From the NCBI RefSeq assembly GCF_039614725.1, contig NZ_CP154859.1, forward strand, positions 2,046,001-2,110,000: a stretch of 64,000 nucleotides of DNA. Reading direction: 5' to 3'. Under the pieces are notes generated by a model. It had not been told where the DNA came from. It was given only the letters and a program-made list of their open reading frames with translations, and did not search any database. Below, in pieces: positions 24,573 to 33,250 of this stretch. The DNA is from Thauera sp. JM12B12 (GTDB lineage: Bacteria > Pseudomonadota > Gammaproteobacteria > Burkholderiales > Rhodocyclaceae). The position numbers were made by a program, and so were the translations under genes. Each line of letters begins with the position of its first letter. Position 1 is the stretch's first letter.

Positions 24573-27074
24573 CTATCCAACGCCGACACCCGACTGTTCG
24601 AGCGCCGACGCCCCGTCCTGGAGCGCAAAGACGCAGTCGGGCCAGCGCTCTGCCCGCAGCGTACTTACAAACACCTGCAGGCGAGCAAGGATCGACGCAG
24701 CCGCAGGGTCATCCTGCCTGACCTTCAGCGCCGCGCCCGGTGCCACGCGTTGTGCCAAGGCCTTGAGCCGACCCAGCGCGCCGGTGTCCGACAGCAGCGC
24801 TTCGTGCACATCGCGCTGCGCCATCGCCTGAACGAAGCAGGCGACCACCAGGGCCTCGCCCTCCCCTTCAGCCAGCACGAACTCGAGCCAGTCGAGCACC
24901 GCCGCCCCGACACCGATTCGGCGCAGCTCGGCATAAGTTTGCGGCCATTCGGCCTGCGGGTGGCTGCGCAGCCACTGTGTCAGACCCAGGGGAGTGAGAC
25001 CTGTGTAATGCGGTTCGGCACGCCAGTAACGCGGATCGTCCCGGGGTGGCTGCCCGGCGTCCTGGTTCGCGCTTCGGCGCAGGAACGCCGGGATGTCATA
25101 GGTCCCAGCCTTGTTGGGCGTATCGCCGTGATCCGCACGTCGACCCGAGCGCAGCACCACGGGCGCATCGAAGGGATCGTCGAAGTCGAGATACGCACCG
25201 CTTGCCGCAGCCGGCGAGCCGTAATGCTCCGGCGCCTCATTCACGCTGAGCGGCGCCATGCAGGGGTCGATGCAGAAGTCGAGACTGCCGAGGCCGCCAA
25301 AGCCGGCAGGCAGCATCGAGGGCACCTTCACGAGATCGGGCATGTCCGCCGGTTTGTCGGCTTCGGCACGCGTCTCGACGAGCAGGAAATGCGTCAGCGG
25401 GCTGACCAGCTGATAGGCGACGGCCAGTTCCAGCGCCTGACGCGAGTGGGCGCCCTCGGCGGCGAGTAGGGTTTCGATCTGCGCGGCCACGGCCATACGG
25501 CTGAGCGCCGAATCATGCTCGGCAGCAGTCAGGCTGGCCTCGCCCAGCGACTCGGGCGCCTCGGCATGCGCGCGCGTGCCGACCAAACGCACCGTCCCAT
25601 CCGGCACCTGCGCAAAGCGTGCCCATACGGTCACCGCGTCGCCGTCGAACACCGAGCCCGGTAGCGCGCTCATCCAAACGGGCTTCGCACCTGCGGGCCA
25701 CACCAAGTCCAGGGACGCCATGCGCTGCGAGCGCAGGCGCGCAAACATGCGCAGGACGGCCGGTTCCACGGCCTCTCCCGGTGCGACGAAGTCACAGGCC
25801 CCGCCGGTCTCGTCGGCCAGGCGGCGCAGCACACCCTCGGCAGGGGCGCTGCCAATACCGACGACGAAGACCCGGTGACCCAGCGCGCGCGCTTTCGCTA
25901 CCGTGCGCTCGATCGCGTGGATCTGTCCGTCCGTGATCAGCAGCAAATCGAACGGCGCGGCACCTTCCACAGCGCCGGGGCTTGCGTCGGTATCGCCGGC
26001 CAGGGCCAGCGTGGAATCCAGCGCCTTCTCCATCTCGGTCCCACCCAGATCCGCCTGCAACCCGGCCGCCCAGCGCTGCCCGGCCAGCCGGGTCGCGGGA
26101 CTCGTGCGCCAAAGCGCGCGGGAGCGATGCTCGACAGTGCTGCCGAAACGTGACAGCGAGAACCGCTCACCCTCGCGCAGGCCGGCGACGATGGCCTGCA
26201 GCGCACGACGCGCGGCGGCGATGCTGTCGCCCTGCATCGAGCCCGAGCAGTCCACGAGGATCTTCACCGCGAGCGGATGAACCGACGCCGGCACGCGCGG
26301 GCAGAAGCTCGCCAGCACGCTGACCGCGCCCGCGTGCTGCGTGTCCTGCGCGCACAGGGCGAGCGAATCCTGCGCGACCTCATCGAGCACGAGGATGAAG
26401 TCGCGATCGAGGCGGCCACCGCGCGCAAGCGATACGAGCATCGTCGTCGTCTCCCCCTCGCCTTCGAGCCGCATCGACAGCGGATGACTCGGCGAGCCGA
26501 TCCGGGCGCGTGCGAGGGCGCCCTCGACGCGCAGGCTGAGCTCGAACGGATGCACGACCATCAGATCATGCTCGACCACCTGGTGCGGCTTCAATCCGGC
26601 ATCGGCCACCGGATCGCCATAACGCGGGGCGATGACCGTGGGCACCACCAGGCGCAGGCCATGCTGCTCGAACTGGAGCACCTGGGCGTAGCGTAGCCGC
26701 ACCACACAGGTCTCCCCGGGTGCGAGGTTGCCCAGGTTCAGCGTGTAGCTGTCATCGAAATTCTGCTCGAGCAGGATGGCGGTGTTGCCTTCGGCAATTG
26801 CGTCCTCGTAGCCCTGCTCCGCCTGCTTTCGCTCCACGACCGCACCGGACAGGCGGCGATCGCCAATCAGGACCTCGACCCCGAGCAGCACGGCCGCCCA
26901 GGGCAGCGGGAAGCAGTAGACGAGCTCGACATGGCGCTCGAAGGGGTTGGCAAAGCGCTGTTCGAGATCCGCTTCGAAGAGCGTGCCGCACAAGGTGCCG
27001 GTGAACCGCACGCCCTGCAGCGTCAGTGCCTCACCCGCCCTCGTCTCGAGTCGTGCCGATTGTTGCTGCATCAT
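24573..27074 (-). CDS. VIT and von Willebrand A domain protein
   Basis: 833 residues from ATG 27074 with GGGAG upstream. Its start overlaps the MerR stop (ATGA). Residues 1-140 are a VIT domain (GVRFTGTLCGTLFEADLEQR). Residues about 270-440 are a VWA domain with a complete MIDAS start DCSGSMQGDS and LLITDGQI. The C-terminal 250 residues are not recognised and include RRIGVGAAVLDWLEFVLAEG, perhaps a helical repeat. No signal peptide, so cytoplasmic. VWA proteins usually scaffold assemblies. Operon linkage to RtcB suggests a link to RNA handling, as Ro60-type VWA proteins do elsewhere, but this is a different VWA family. Confidence 0.85.
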   Translation of the reverse strand: MMQQQSARLETRAGEALTLQGVRFTGTLCGTLFEADLEQRFANPFERHVELVYCFPLPWAAVLLGVEVLIGDRRLSGAVVERKQAEQGYEDAIAEGNTAILLEQNFDDSYTLNLGNLAPGETCVVRLRYAQVLQFEQHGLRLVVPTVIAPRYGDPVADAGLKPHQVVEHDLMVVHPFELSLRVEGALARARIGSPSHPLSMRLEGEGETTTMLVSLARGGRLDRDFILVLDEVAQDSLALCAQDTQHAGAVSVLASFCPRVPASVHPLAVKILVDCSGSMQGDSIAAARRALQAIVAGLREGERFSLSRFGSTVEHRSRALWRTSPATRLAGQRWAAGLQADLGGTEMEKALDSTLALAGDTDASPGAVEGAAPFDLLLITDGQIHAIERTVAKARALGHRVFVVGIGSAPAEGVLRRLADETGGACDFVAPGEAVEPAVLRMFARLRSQRMASLDLVWPAGAKPVWMSALPGSVFDGDAVTVWARFAQVPDGTVRLVGTRAHAEAPESLGEASLTAAEHDSALSRMAVAAQIETLLAAEGAHSRQALELAVAYQLVSPLTHFLLVETRAEADKPADMPDLVKVPSMLPAGFGGLGSLDFCIDPCMAPLSVNEAPEHYGSPAAASGAYLDFDDPFDAPVVLRSGRRADHGDTPNKAGTYDIPAFLRRSANQDAGQPPRDDPRYWRAEPHYTGLTPLGLTQWLRSHPQAEWPQTYAELRRIGVGAAVLDWLEFVLAEGEGEALVVACFVQAMAQRDVHEALLSDTGALGRLKALAQRVAPGAALKVRQDDPAAASILARLQVFVSTLRAERWPDCVFALQDGASALEQSGVGVG

Positions 27075-27550
27075 CGTTCTCCCGCCTGTCGGTCGTTCTT
27101 GTCCGTGTTGTTCGAAGCAGCGCTCTGCGACGCCGCCCCGCCTTGCCCCTGCACCGCCTCGAAGGCGGCCATCACGCCCTGGATGAACTGGCGCACCGCC
27201 TCCGGACTCAGGCCCGCGCGCTGCGGATCGATCACCACCTCGACCCCCTCGGCCACCGCCAGATGGCTGCACACCGACACGCTGCCGATGGCGCGTTCGC
27301 GAGGCGGCACCGGCGGCGGCGCACCGTGGAGCAACTCGCGGATGCGCTCGAGCGAGACGCCGGCAGCGGTCCATTTGCGGATCTGCAGCAGCTGCTCGAG
27401 ATGCCGAGCGCCGTAGCGGGCCGCCCGGGTCTCGCCCTCGGGGCGGTCGACCAGGCCGATCTGCACGTAGTAGCGCACCGTGCGGGGCGGCAGGTCCGCG
27501 AGCACGGCCAAATCGGCCAGCGGATAGCTTGGGGAGGCGTCGGTGTTCAT
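27071..27550 (-). CDS. MerR-family regulator
   Basis: 159 residues from ATG 27550. The N-terminal HTH (LADLAVLADLPPRTVRYYVQ) is followed by the MerR wing and helix (RYGARHLEQLLQIRKWTAAG). The C-terminal 90 residues lack the cysteines of metal sensors, so an organic or protein signal is more likely. It heads the MerR/VIT-VWA/RtcB run and probably controls it and itself through the inverted repeat at 27576-27592. Confidence 0.88.
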   Translation of the reverse strand: MNTDASPSYPLADLAVLADLPPRTVRYYVQIGLVDRPEGETRAARYGARHLEQLLQIRKWTAAGVSLERIRELLHGAPPPVPPRERAIGSVSVCSHLAVAEGVEVVIDPQRAGLSPEAVRQFIQGVMAAFEAVQGQGGAASQSAASNNTDKNDRQAGER

Positions 27551-27575
27551 GGCGCCTATTAAGCCACTTTTATTT

Positions 27576-27592
27576 GCACAGTACAACTGTGC
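27576..27592. promoter_or_regulatory. Inverted repeat operator for the MerR-type regulator
   Basis: GCACAG-TACAA-CTGTGC, 6-bp perfect arms with a 5-base spacer, 25 bases before the MerR start and 63 bases before the divergent gene at 27656. AT-rich strings (TTTTATTT, TTTAAAA) beside it could be promoter elements. Position and symmetry fit MerR autoregulation. Confidence 0.6.
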
Positions 27593-27655
27593 TTTAAAAC
27601 CGGCAGAGGGCTGATAGCATCCGGCAGTCTCCTGACCCGACCTGCCCGTTACACC

Positions 27656-28021
27656 ATGTCCCCACATCCCCGCCCGACACCGCCCGCAGACAGCCGGGGC
27701 ACGCGCGCCGCGCTGATCTTCGCGCTCACTGCCGAGCGCCTGTCGATCCACTACGAGCATGGCCAGTGGCTCACCGAGGCCCAGGGCGCGAGCTTCATTG
27801 CCGACTGGCTCCGGCGCAGCGAGCGCACGCTGCCGCTGGCCGAGCGCCGCCAGCTCTCCGCGCTCAGCGACGGGCTGGCGCGCCAGATCGCGGACTCGCT
27901 GTCACGGGAAGCGGGTCTCTACACTACGCACGAGATGATGGAAGCGCTCGATCCGAACTACGACTCGGAGTTGGCGCGCTCGATGATGGACGAATGCGCG
28001 CGCCTGCTGAACGCCGAGTGA
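27656..28021 (+). CDS. Hypothetical protein divergent from the MerR gene
   Basis: 121 residues from ATG 27656. Helical and acidic (ERLSIHYEHGQWLTEAQGAS, LARSMMDECARLLNAE). No transmembrane segment or recognised motif. It shares the promoter region with the MerR-headed operon, so it may respond to the same signal. Confidence 0.65.
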   Translation: MSPHPRPTPPADSRGTRAALIFALTAERLSIHYEHGQWLTEAQGASFIADWLRRSERTLPLAERRQLSALSDGLARQIADSLSREAGLYTTHEMMEALDPNYDSELARSMMDECARLLNAE

Positions 28022-28058
28022 TGCGGGACGCTGACTGAGCCTCGAGGGCACCGATCCG

Positions 28059-28463
28059 TCAGTCGCTGACCTTTCCGCGTGCAGCCTTGATCGACCCCCG
28101 CCGCGCCTTCCCCTCCAGCCTGCGGGTGACCGACGCGCGCGTTGGCCGGGTCGCACGACGCGCCTTCGGGGGCGCCGCGACACGCTCGATCAGCTCTTCC
28201 AGCCGGCGCAGCGCCTCGGCGCGGTTCTTCTCCAGGCTGCGAAACTTCTGCGCCTTGATGATCACCACGCCCTCCTTGCTGATCCGATGGTCGTGCAGGG
28301 CGAGCAGTCGCGCGCGGATGTCCTCGGGCAGGCTCGACGCCGCGATGTCGAAGCGCAGGTGCACGGCGTTCGACACCTTGTTGACGTTCTGGCCGCCCGC
28401 GCCTTGCGCGCGGATCGCGGTGATCTCGATCTCGTCGGGCGAGAGGGTGAAGCGGGTCGTCAT
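28059..28463 (-). CDS. arfB: Peptidyl-tRNA hydrolase / ribosome rescue factor ArfB
   Basis: 134 residues from ATG 28463. The GGQ motif lies in [20 protein letters not shown] near residue 23. The C-terminal tail from residue 95 is very basic ([20 protein letters not shown]), as needed to enter the empty mRNA channel of stalled ribosomes. Length and layout match ArfB (YaeJ). A host-type gene, with no functional link to the neighbours seen. Confidence 0.95.
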   Translation of the reverse strand: MTTRFTLSPDEIEITAIRAQGAGGQNVNKVSNAVHLRFDIAASSLPEDIRARLLALHDHRISKEGVVIIKAQKFRSLEKNRAEALRRLEELIERVAAPPKARRATRPTRASVTRRLEGKARRGSIKAARGKVSD

Positions 28464-28500
28464 CGCTCAGTCCGTATCCGCGCGACCCGGTGCACGCGCA

Positions 28501-28897
28501 TCAGCATCCCCGGGCAGCGGCCAGGCATCTTGGCAGCTGCGCCTTCGACGCGCGCTGGATCTGGCGCAGCAGATCGACCGACACGCTGGGCACCTGGTGC
28601 CGCAGCCGCAGCTCATCCTCGAGCCGCAGCAGCAGGCTCGCGGCCATCTCGGCATCGGCCAGCGCACGGTGGTAGCGCCCGGCGACCGGCAGGTTGGCGT
28701 ACTCGACCAGGACGCCCAGCTTGTGGCTCGGAGCGAGCGGCAGAAGGCGTCGGGACAGCAGCAGCGAGCACACGAAGTCCTGCTTCCTGCTGCGCTGGAT
28801 CCGCGCGAGCTCCGCGTCCCAGAACTTGGCGTCGAACGAGGCATTGTGGGCGATGATCGGCATGTCGCCGACGAAATCGGACACCTCGTGCGTAAAC
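28501..28897 (-). pseudogene. C-terminal fragment of a DnaQ-like 3'-5' exonuclease
   Basis: The frame reads VSDFVGDMPIIAHNASFDAK, FWDAELARIQRSRKQDFVCS, and later HRALADAEMAASLLLRLEDE. These are the second and third exonuclease motifs (HNASFD, and HRALADA with its His and Asp). The first motif with its Asp-x-Glu is missing: upstream of about 28897 the sequence changes to the end repeats of an IS21-family element. The missing N-terminal half is not found on the other side of that element, so a deletion or rearrangement accompanied the insertion. Confidence 0.8.
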
Positions 28898-28904
28898 CAC
28901 CCCA

Positions 28905-29042
28905 ATACCACCGCGCATTCCGACCCAAACCCTACCAGCTATTCCAGTTGAAACCCGCCACAGCTTCCACCTGAAACCCTGCCAATCGTTCCAGTCCAAA
29001 GTCGGCCACCGCTTCCAAAGCAAACCCGCCACGGGGGCGGGT
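28905..29042 (-). repeat. 24-base subterminal repeats of IS21 element 1
   Basis: Read on the minus strand, about five units of 23-24 bases follow each other with GGC at positions 1-3, TTT at 8-10 and GGA at 16-18, for example GGCAGGGTTTCAGGTGGAAG. IS21-family ends are known to carry repeated transposase-binding sites. The same spacing is seen at 63895-64000. Confidence 0.65.
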
Positions 29043-29062
29043 CGATCCTGGAGGACGCGAGG

Positions 29063-29815
29063 TCAGGCGTTGGCCAACCTCTTGGTGCGTTGCTTCCGCA
29101 TGGACTCACCTCTCAGTTCGAGCCGATGTGAGCCGCTGACCAACCGGTCTAGAATCGCGTCGGCGACGGTCGGATTGCCGCCGCTCAAGTAGTCGTGCCA
29201 GCGATCCACCGGCAACTGGCTCGTTATCAACGTAGAACGCGCACCATTTCTGCACTCAATGACCTCAAGCAAGTCATTGCGTCCCACTGCATTCAGGGCC
29301 GCCATGCCGAAGTCGTCAAGGATCAAGAGGTCAACCTTGGACAACTGCTGCAGCCGCTTGCGGAAGCTTCCATCACCGTGCGATACAGCTAGATCCTCGA
29401 GCAGCAGCGGTAAGCGCAGGAAGTTGACCGACAGTCCGTGTCGGCATGCTTGGTTGCCCAGTGCGCAGGCGAGCCAAGTCTTACCGCCGCCGGTGGGGCC
29501 AGTGATAATCAAGTTGTGCCCGTGTTGGATCCAGTTACACAACGCCAGGGATGCGATCTCAGATCGCTCAAGCCCACGCCCTGGGCGATAATCAATGTCT
29601 TCGACACAGGCGTTCTCGCGTAGCTTTGCGAGTTGCAACAGACGCTGAAGTCGCCGATTCTCACGCCAGGTAACCTCCTGGTCGACTAGGAGACCGAGCC
29701 GCTCCTCAAAGCTCAGCGGGCCAGTCATCGTGCTAGAGAGTTGCTCCTGGAGGCCTTTGGCCATCCCAAAGAGCTTCATCTCATTTAGTTTCCGAAGAGT
29801 GTCGTTTATCATCAT
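29063..29815 (-). CDS. istB: IS21-family helper ATPase IstB
   Basis: 250 residues from ATG 29815. A TTG at 29836 would add seven residues. The N-terminus MMINDTLRKLNEMKLFGMAK is typical. Walker A is GPTGGGKT, Walker B LLILDDFGM, and STLITSQLPVDRWHDYL is the sensor region. IstB assembles on DNA, selects targets and activates IstA. It starts 18 bases after the istA stop and appears intact. Confidence 0.93.
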   Translation of the reverse strand: MMINDTLRKLNEMKLFGMAKGLQEQLSSTMTGPLSFEERLGLLVDQEVTWRENRRLQRLLQLAKLRENACVEDIDYRPGRGLERSEIASLALCNWIQHGHNLIITGPTGGGKTWLACALGNQACRHGLSVNFLRLPLLLEDLAVSHGDGSFRKRLQQLSKVDLLILDDFGMAALNAVGRNDLLEVIECRNGARSTLITSQLPVDRWHDYLSGGNPTVADAILDRLVSGSHRLELRGESMRKQRTKRLANA

Positions 29816-29832
29816 GATGTTTTCTCTTCCGT

Positions 29833-31368
29833 TCAATGGTAATAGCCGGACCCACGCACATTGGAGTGATGAAAGGCCGCCTCTTGGATGTCGCTCTCTG
29901 GCGCTTTCTGGCGGTCTAGGCCAGTATTCAGGATGGAGCGAACGCTCGTGAGCGAACTGGCGCCGATGCTTAGGGCGCGACTACAGGCGGCCTCTAACCG
30001 CTCGGGCCCATATTCTTTTGCCATCCGTTTTAACGCCCCCGCCGCGCGGTAGCCCTGCTCCTTAAACTTCTTGCCTGCGAGCAGATGCTCAAGGAATTCT
30101 TTGGTTCTGAGCCCTACGGTGGCCGCCCATGCCAGCTCTTGATCAGCAACCCACATCCCAAAGTAGCGATCTTTAGTCTGCAAGTGTTGCGGGTCAATCA
30201 CGGGATCCTTGCCCGCGGTCCGTTCGTGACTTGCAACACGCCGGCCTCGATGGAGAACCTCTATCACGTTGGCAGTGATGCGCAGTTCAATCGGCTTCCG
30301 AGATAACGTGTAAGGTGCGCTGTAGAGTTGGCCGTCGACGTCGAAGCATCCATCCAATCCGACCACCGCCTTACGGAATTCGGTGTACTCAAAGGGCTCG
30401 GTCGGCAACGCTTTAAGCGCAGGTAGATCGATCTCCTCGAACTGGCTCCGCCGTGAGCCGGATATTCTCTGAAACGGCCGATTGTTCAGATCGACAAGTA
30501 GCTCCATGATTGCCGCATTGAGTTCAGCCAGTGATGTAAACACCCGCTTGCGCAGCCGGAAGAGAATCCAACGTTCAACCACGAGTACGGCATTCTCGAC
30601 CTTAGCCTTGTCCTTCGGCTTCCGGGGCCGGGTCGGGATGATCAGCATTGTGTAGTGGTCAGCCAAGTGCTGATATATCGGATGTAGTTTGGGTTCAGTG
30701 CGGCTCGCCTTTGTGACAGCGGATTTCAGGTTGTCACAAACGACGACCTCCGGTACGCCGCCAAAGAATTCAAACATCCGAACGTGCGCAGCTATCCAGT
30801 CGTGTAGCTGCTGGCTCCAGTGCGCCTCTGCGAATGTGTAGTTAGAGGCGCCGAGGATTCCAACGAAGATCTGCGCCTTGCGCATCTCACCAGTCTCAGG
30901 ATCGAGAATACCCACTGTCGGTCCTGCGTAGTCGACGAACACTCGCTCACCGGCAATGTGAACTTGCCTCAGATACCGCTTTAGACATTTCGCCCAATCA
31001 CGATAACGCTCACAAAACAAGCTGTAGCCGATCCCGTGCGGCTGGTCCGCTAAGAACTCCTCATGCAAGACCTGGAGCGTTGCACCTTTGCGCTTCATCT
31101 CCTGATGGATGACAGCCCAGTCTGGCTCAGGCTTTCGGAGAAGATTGATTGCAAGTTGCGGAAATAGGCGGTCCTCAAGCTGTGCATCATCGAGGTCGGG
31201 CGGCAGTGGCCAAGTGAGACCTGCGGCTGCCGCTCGGGTCAAGTAGTCAGTCACCACATCTCGGCTAAGCCCGAGGCTCCTGGAAATGCTTCGTCGGCTC
31301 ACGCCGGCGTCGAGGGCAAGTCGTAACACCTGCCGTATTTTGCGCATGGCAATTCTCCTGTTGGCCAT
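29833..31368 (-). CDS. istA: IS21-family transposase IstA
   Basis: 511 residues from ATG 31368 (MANRRIAMRKIRQVLRLALD). The N-terminal HTH (GVSRRSISRSLGLSRDVVTD) recognises the ends. The DDE core shows VFVDYAGPTVG (first Asp), VVVCDNLKSAVTKA (second Asp), and the Glu in PKDKAKVENAVLVVERW. The C-terminal beta-barrel region is followed by a tail reaching istB. Appears intact. Confidence 0.93.
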   Translation of the reverse strand: MANRRIAMRKIRQVLRLALDAGVSRRSISRSLGLSRDVVTDYLTRAAAAGLTWPLPPDLDDAQLEDRLFPQLAINLLRKPEPDWAVIHQEMKRKGATLQVLHEEFLADQPHGIGYSLFCERYRDWAKCLKRYLRQVHIAGERVFVDYAGPTVGILDPETGEMRKAQIFVGILGASNYTFAEAHWSQQLHDWIAAHVRMFEFFGGVPEVVVCDNLKSAVTKASRTEPKLHPIYQHLADHYTMLIIPTRPRKPKDKAKVENAVLVVERWILFRLRKRVFTSLAELNAAIMELLVDLNNRPFQRISGSRRSQFEEIDLPALKALPTEPFEYTEFRKAVVGLDGCFDVDGQLYSAPYTLSRKPIELRITANVIEVLHRGRRVASHERTAGKDPVIDPQHLQTKDRYFGMWVADQELAWAATVGLRTKEFLEHLLAGKKFKEQGYRAAGALKRMAKEYGPERLEAACSRALSIGASSLTSVRSILNTGLDRQKAPESDIQEAAFHHSNVRGSGYYH

Positions 31369-31616
31369 GATGATGTCCGCCACGCAAGCGCATAAGCGGC
31401 TGTTTCTCCAGGTAATGCCACCCCGTGCCACCCCTTGGATGGCAACTAGATTGGCTATTGGAAACAAGGATGAAAGGCCGCCAGCCTTGACAGGCCAGCC
31501 AGAGGAACCGCAAAATCTATGCGCAGATGTTGCATAGAAGTTCTGAAGGGGTCTGGAGTTGGCGCTCCGGGCCCTTTTGCTTTTCCTGGCCTCGAATCTG
31601 GTCGAGCGTCATTTCA
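31369..31616. other. Junction of IS21 element 1 and a truncated phage gene
   Basis: 248 bases. The IS-proximal part should hold the istA promoter and the right IS end, which I cannot pin down. On the minus strand a short frame at 31517-31612 (MTLDQIRGQEKQKGPERQ) starts just after the Ner-like gene stop and runs out after 31 residues, as if the next phage gene had been cut off by the insertion. Confidence 0.4.
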
Positions 31617-31880
31617 TCAGGGCACCTCCCCATCAGAATTGGTGTCGGCGAGCAGCATCCGCCGTGCAGGCACGCGTGGCTTGAAACGGTAGCGTTCCGG
31701 CCAGAGGTCCTCCACTCGCATCTCCAGCAGATCGGCGATATAGCTCGCTACGCCGTGGGCTGTGGCGCGGTTATGGATGACATTGCTGACGACCCCCTGA
31801 CGAACCCCGAGCTCGCGCGCTATCTGGGCCTGGGTCTTCCCGAGACGTTTTAAGCGGTAAGAAATATCGAGGGCATCCAT
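31617..31880 (-). CDS. Ner/Nlp-like phage HTH regulator
   Basis: 87 residues from ATG 31880. MDALDISYRLKRLGKTQAQI, ARELGVRQGVVSNVIHNRAT and LLEMRVEDLWPERYRFKPR follow the Ner/Nlp family pattern (an HTH close to the N-terminus, then the ED-LWP-RY-F ending). In Mu-like phages Ner is the first gene of the lytic operon and is divergent from the repressor, as here. The rest of the phage is missing. Confidence 0.8.
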   Translation of the reverse strand: MDALDISYRLKRLGKTQAQIARELGVRQGVVSNVIHNRATAHGVASYIADLLEMRVEDLWPERYRFKPRVPARRMLLADTNSDGEVP

Positions 31881-31976
31881 CGGGCAGGCCGTGACAGGCG
31901 ATCCACTACCGGAGTAACCTATCACTAATAGTAAGCGCATATATACGCGATAGCGACAAATATACTCCTATTGAGA
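31881..31976. promoter_or_regulatory. Divergent phage-type operator region
   Basis: 96 bases between the Ner-like and CI-like genes, AT-rich for this window. It contains a near-palindrome GCGCATATATACGC (about 31936-31949) and the related ATATACTCC downstream. Likely bound by one or both regulators. Confidence 0.45.
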
Positions 31977-32633
31977 ATGGCTGGGCAATACATGGCTGCA
32001 CCTACTTCCGATGGCCTTGATGGTCTCGGCGCGCGACTGTCGCTCGCCATTCTTCACCTCGCAATCAGTCAGTCCGAGTTTGCGCGGCGGGTGGGTGCGT
32101 CGCCAGGCTTCGTGAGCGACGTCGTGCGTGGTGTGAAGAGACCGGGAGCCGAATTTCTCTTCGGCATCAAGCAGACGTTCGGGATCAGTAGCGACTGGTT
32201 GTTGTCGGGCGACGGCACGATGTTCGGAGGGGCTGGTATCAATTTGGATCTGCTGCGCGCCATCCGCCTGCAGGTTGCGGTGGCCCGGGCCGCGGTGGTG
32301 GATGACAACCCGACAGCCAAGGCTTTGCTGTTGTTGATCCGGGATGGGCGATTGGGGGAGGCAACTGCCGATCCCACATTGGGCGCCTTCCTAGATCAGC
32401 TTTGTGCTAACGGCGACGACTTCGAGTTGGTCACGGAGCTTTATAACGGCCACCTGTGGACATCCGACCCTGCTGCCCAGCAACGCAACCTTCTGGCTGC
32501 AGCCGTCGCGCACTTCGAAGCACGTAAACCAATGGACAAGATCGCCTCGCTAGCCAAGGCTTCTGGTGCCACTATCCAGATCAACATAGGCACCCACCAG
32601 CGCAATGCTGGCAGAGATCATCACGGGCGCTGA
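31977..32633 (+). CDS. CI-like phage repressor
   Basis: 218 residues from ATG 31977. An ATG at 31992 is possible. The N-terminal XRE HTH (ARLSLAILHLAISQSEFARR then VGASPGFVSDVVRGVKRPGA) is followed by LFGIKQTFGISSDWLLSGDG, a Bro/CI hallmark. There is no LexA-type protease domain. The C-terminus is helical and ends in QINIGTHQRNAGRDHHGR, a tail whose QRNAGRD recurs in the next protein. It was probably the lysogeny regulator of the phage remnant. Confidence 0.75.
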   Translation: MAGQYMAAPTSDGLDGLGARLSLAILHLAISQSEFARRVGASPGFVSDVVRGVKRPGAEFLFGIKQTFGISSDWLLSGDGTMFGGAGINLDLLRAIRLQVAVARAAVVDDNPTAKALLLLIRDGRLGEATADPTLGAFLDQLCANGDDFELVTELYNGHLWTSDPAAQQRNLLAAAVAHFEARKPMDKIASLAKASGATIQINIGTHQRNAGRDHHGR

Positions 32634-32678
32634 CGAGTTACGGAGAGCGATGTTTAACCCCGGCATGGAGAATCCCGC

Positions 32679-33239
32679 ATGAAGCCCGCACAAGACGCCC
32701 CAAAAATGCAACTCAACCTGGCGAAGCTCCAACGCAATGCGGGACGCGACTACAACGAGTACTTCATGCCACGGAACATCAGGATGGTGCTCGCGACGAC
32801 CCCCGAAGAGGAGCTGGATGATATCGCCGAGAGCAACGGCAGAATGTTCCGCTACCGTTTTGGATTCGAGGCAACGCCACCTGTTCGCCAGCAGGTGATC
32901 GAACTGCGCGAGAAGTATGAACTGTCAGATGGCGACATTCGGTGGCTCAAGCGTGCTGGCCACCTCCGTATCTCGCGGACGGGTGTAACTATTGATCCCA
33001 GCCGTTTGATGCCGATAGCTGGCTGGATTCAGATCACTTTGTTCAGCATTCTCTGCGTCGGGATGATCTTCCAGGTAGCCTTTTCCGGAGCGCCAGAATG
33101 GAAGCAGGGGCTGGGGCAGACGCTTGTCGCGATACTTTGGCTTGCGGGTGCTTCGCTTCTTTTCAAGTGCCATATCGCTCCATGGAACACGTTGAAGCGA
33201 TCAGGCGCGATCGAGTTCCGTCCTGCCCCCAGGGAGTAA
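32679..33239 (+). CDS. Two-helix membrane protein beside the phage repressor
   Basis: 186 residues. The N-terminal 100 residues are soluble (LQRNAGRDYNEYFMPRNIRM), then two transmembrane helices span about residues 110-160 (AGWIQITLFSILCVGMIFQV; GLGQTLVAILWLAGASLLF). It shares QRNAGRD with the repressor C-terminus. Function unknown. Small membrane proteins beside prophage repressors are often superinfection-exclusion or abortive-infection proteins, which is only a guess here. Confidence 0.6.
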   Translation: MKPAQDAPKMQLNLAKLQRNAGRDYNEYFMPRNIRMVLATTPEEELDDIAESNGRMFRYRFGFEATPPVRQQVIELREKYELSDGDIRWLKRAGHLRISRTGVTIDPSRLMPIAGWIQITLFSILCVGMIFQVAFSGAPEWKQGLGQTLVAILWLAGASLLFKCHIAPWNTLKRSGAIEFRPAPRE

Positions 33240-33250
33240 CGGCAAGGGCC

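Larger units (their letters stand above)
28898..31545 (-). mobile_element. IS21-family element 1 (boundaries approximate)
   Basis: It carries istA (29833-31368) and istB (29063-29815) on the minus strand. The left end is placed where exonuclease homology stops (about 28897) and 24-base end repeats begin. The right end is not resolved: it lies between the istA start and the Ner-like gene at 31617, and I found no matching terminal repeat or target duplication. It joins an exonuclease fragment on one side to phage-regulator remnants on the other. Confidence 0.7.

Noticed and set aside
23071..24831. A 586-residue open frame on the plus strand
   Set aside because: It is antisense to rtcB, which has complete family motifs.
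28898..31545. Exact inverted ends and target duplication for IS21 element 1
   Set aside because: I looked for a partner of the left terminus between 31369 and 31616 and found no convincing match, so the bounds are only approximate.
31617..33239. A functional Mu-like prophage
   Set aside because: Only regulators and one membrane protein are present. The MuA/MuB and structural genes are absent and the early operon is cut by an IS.
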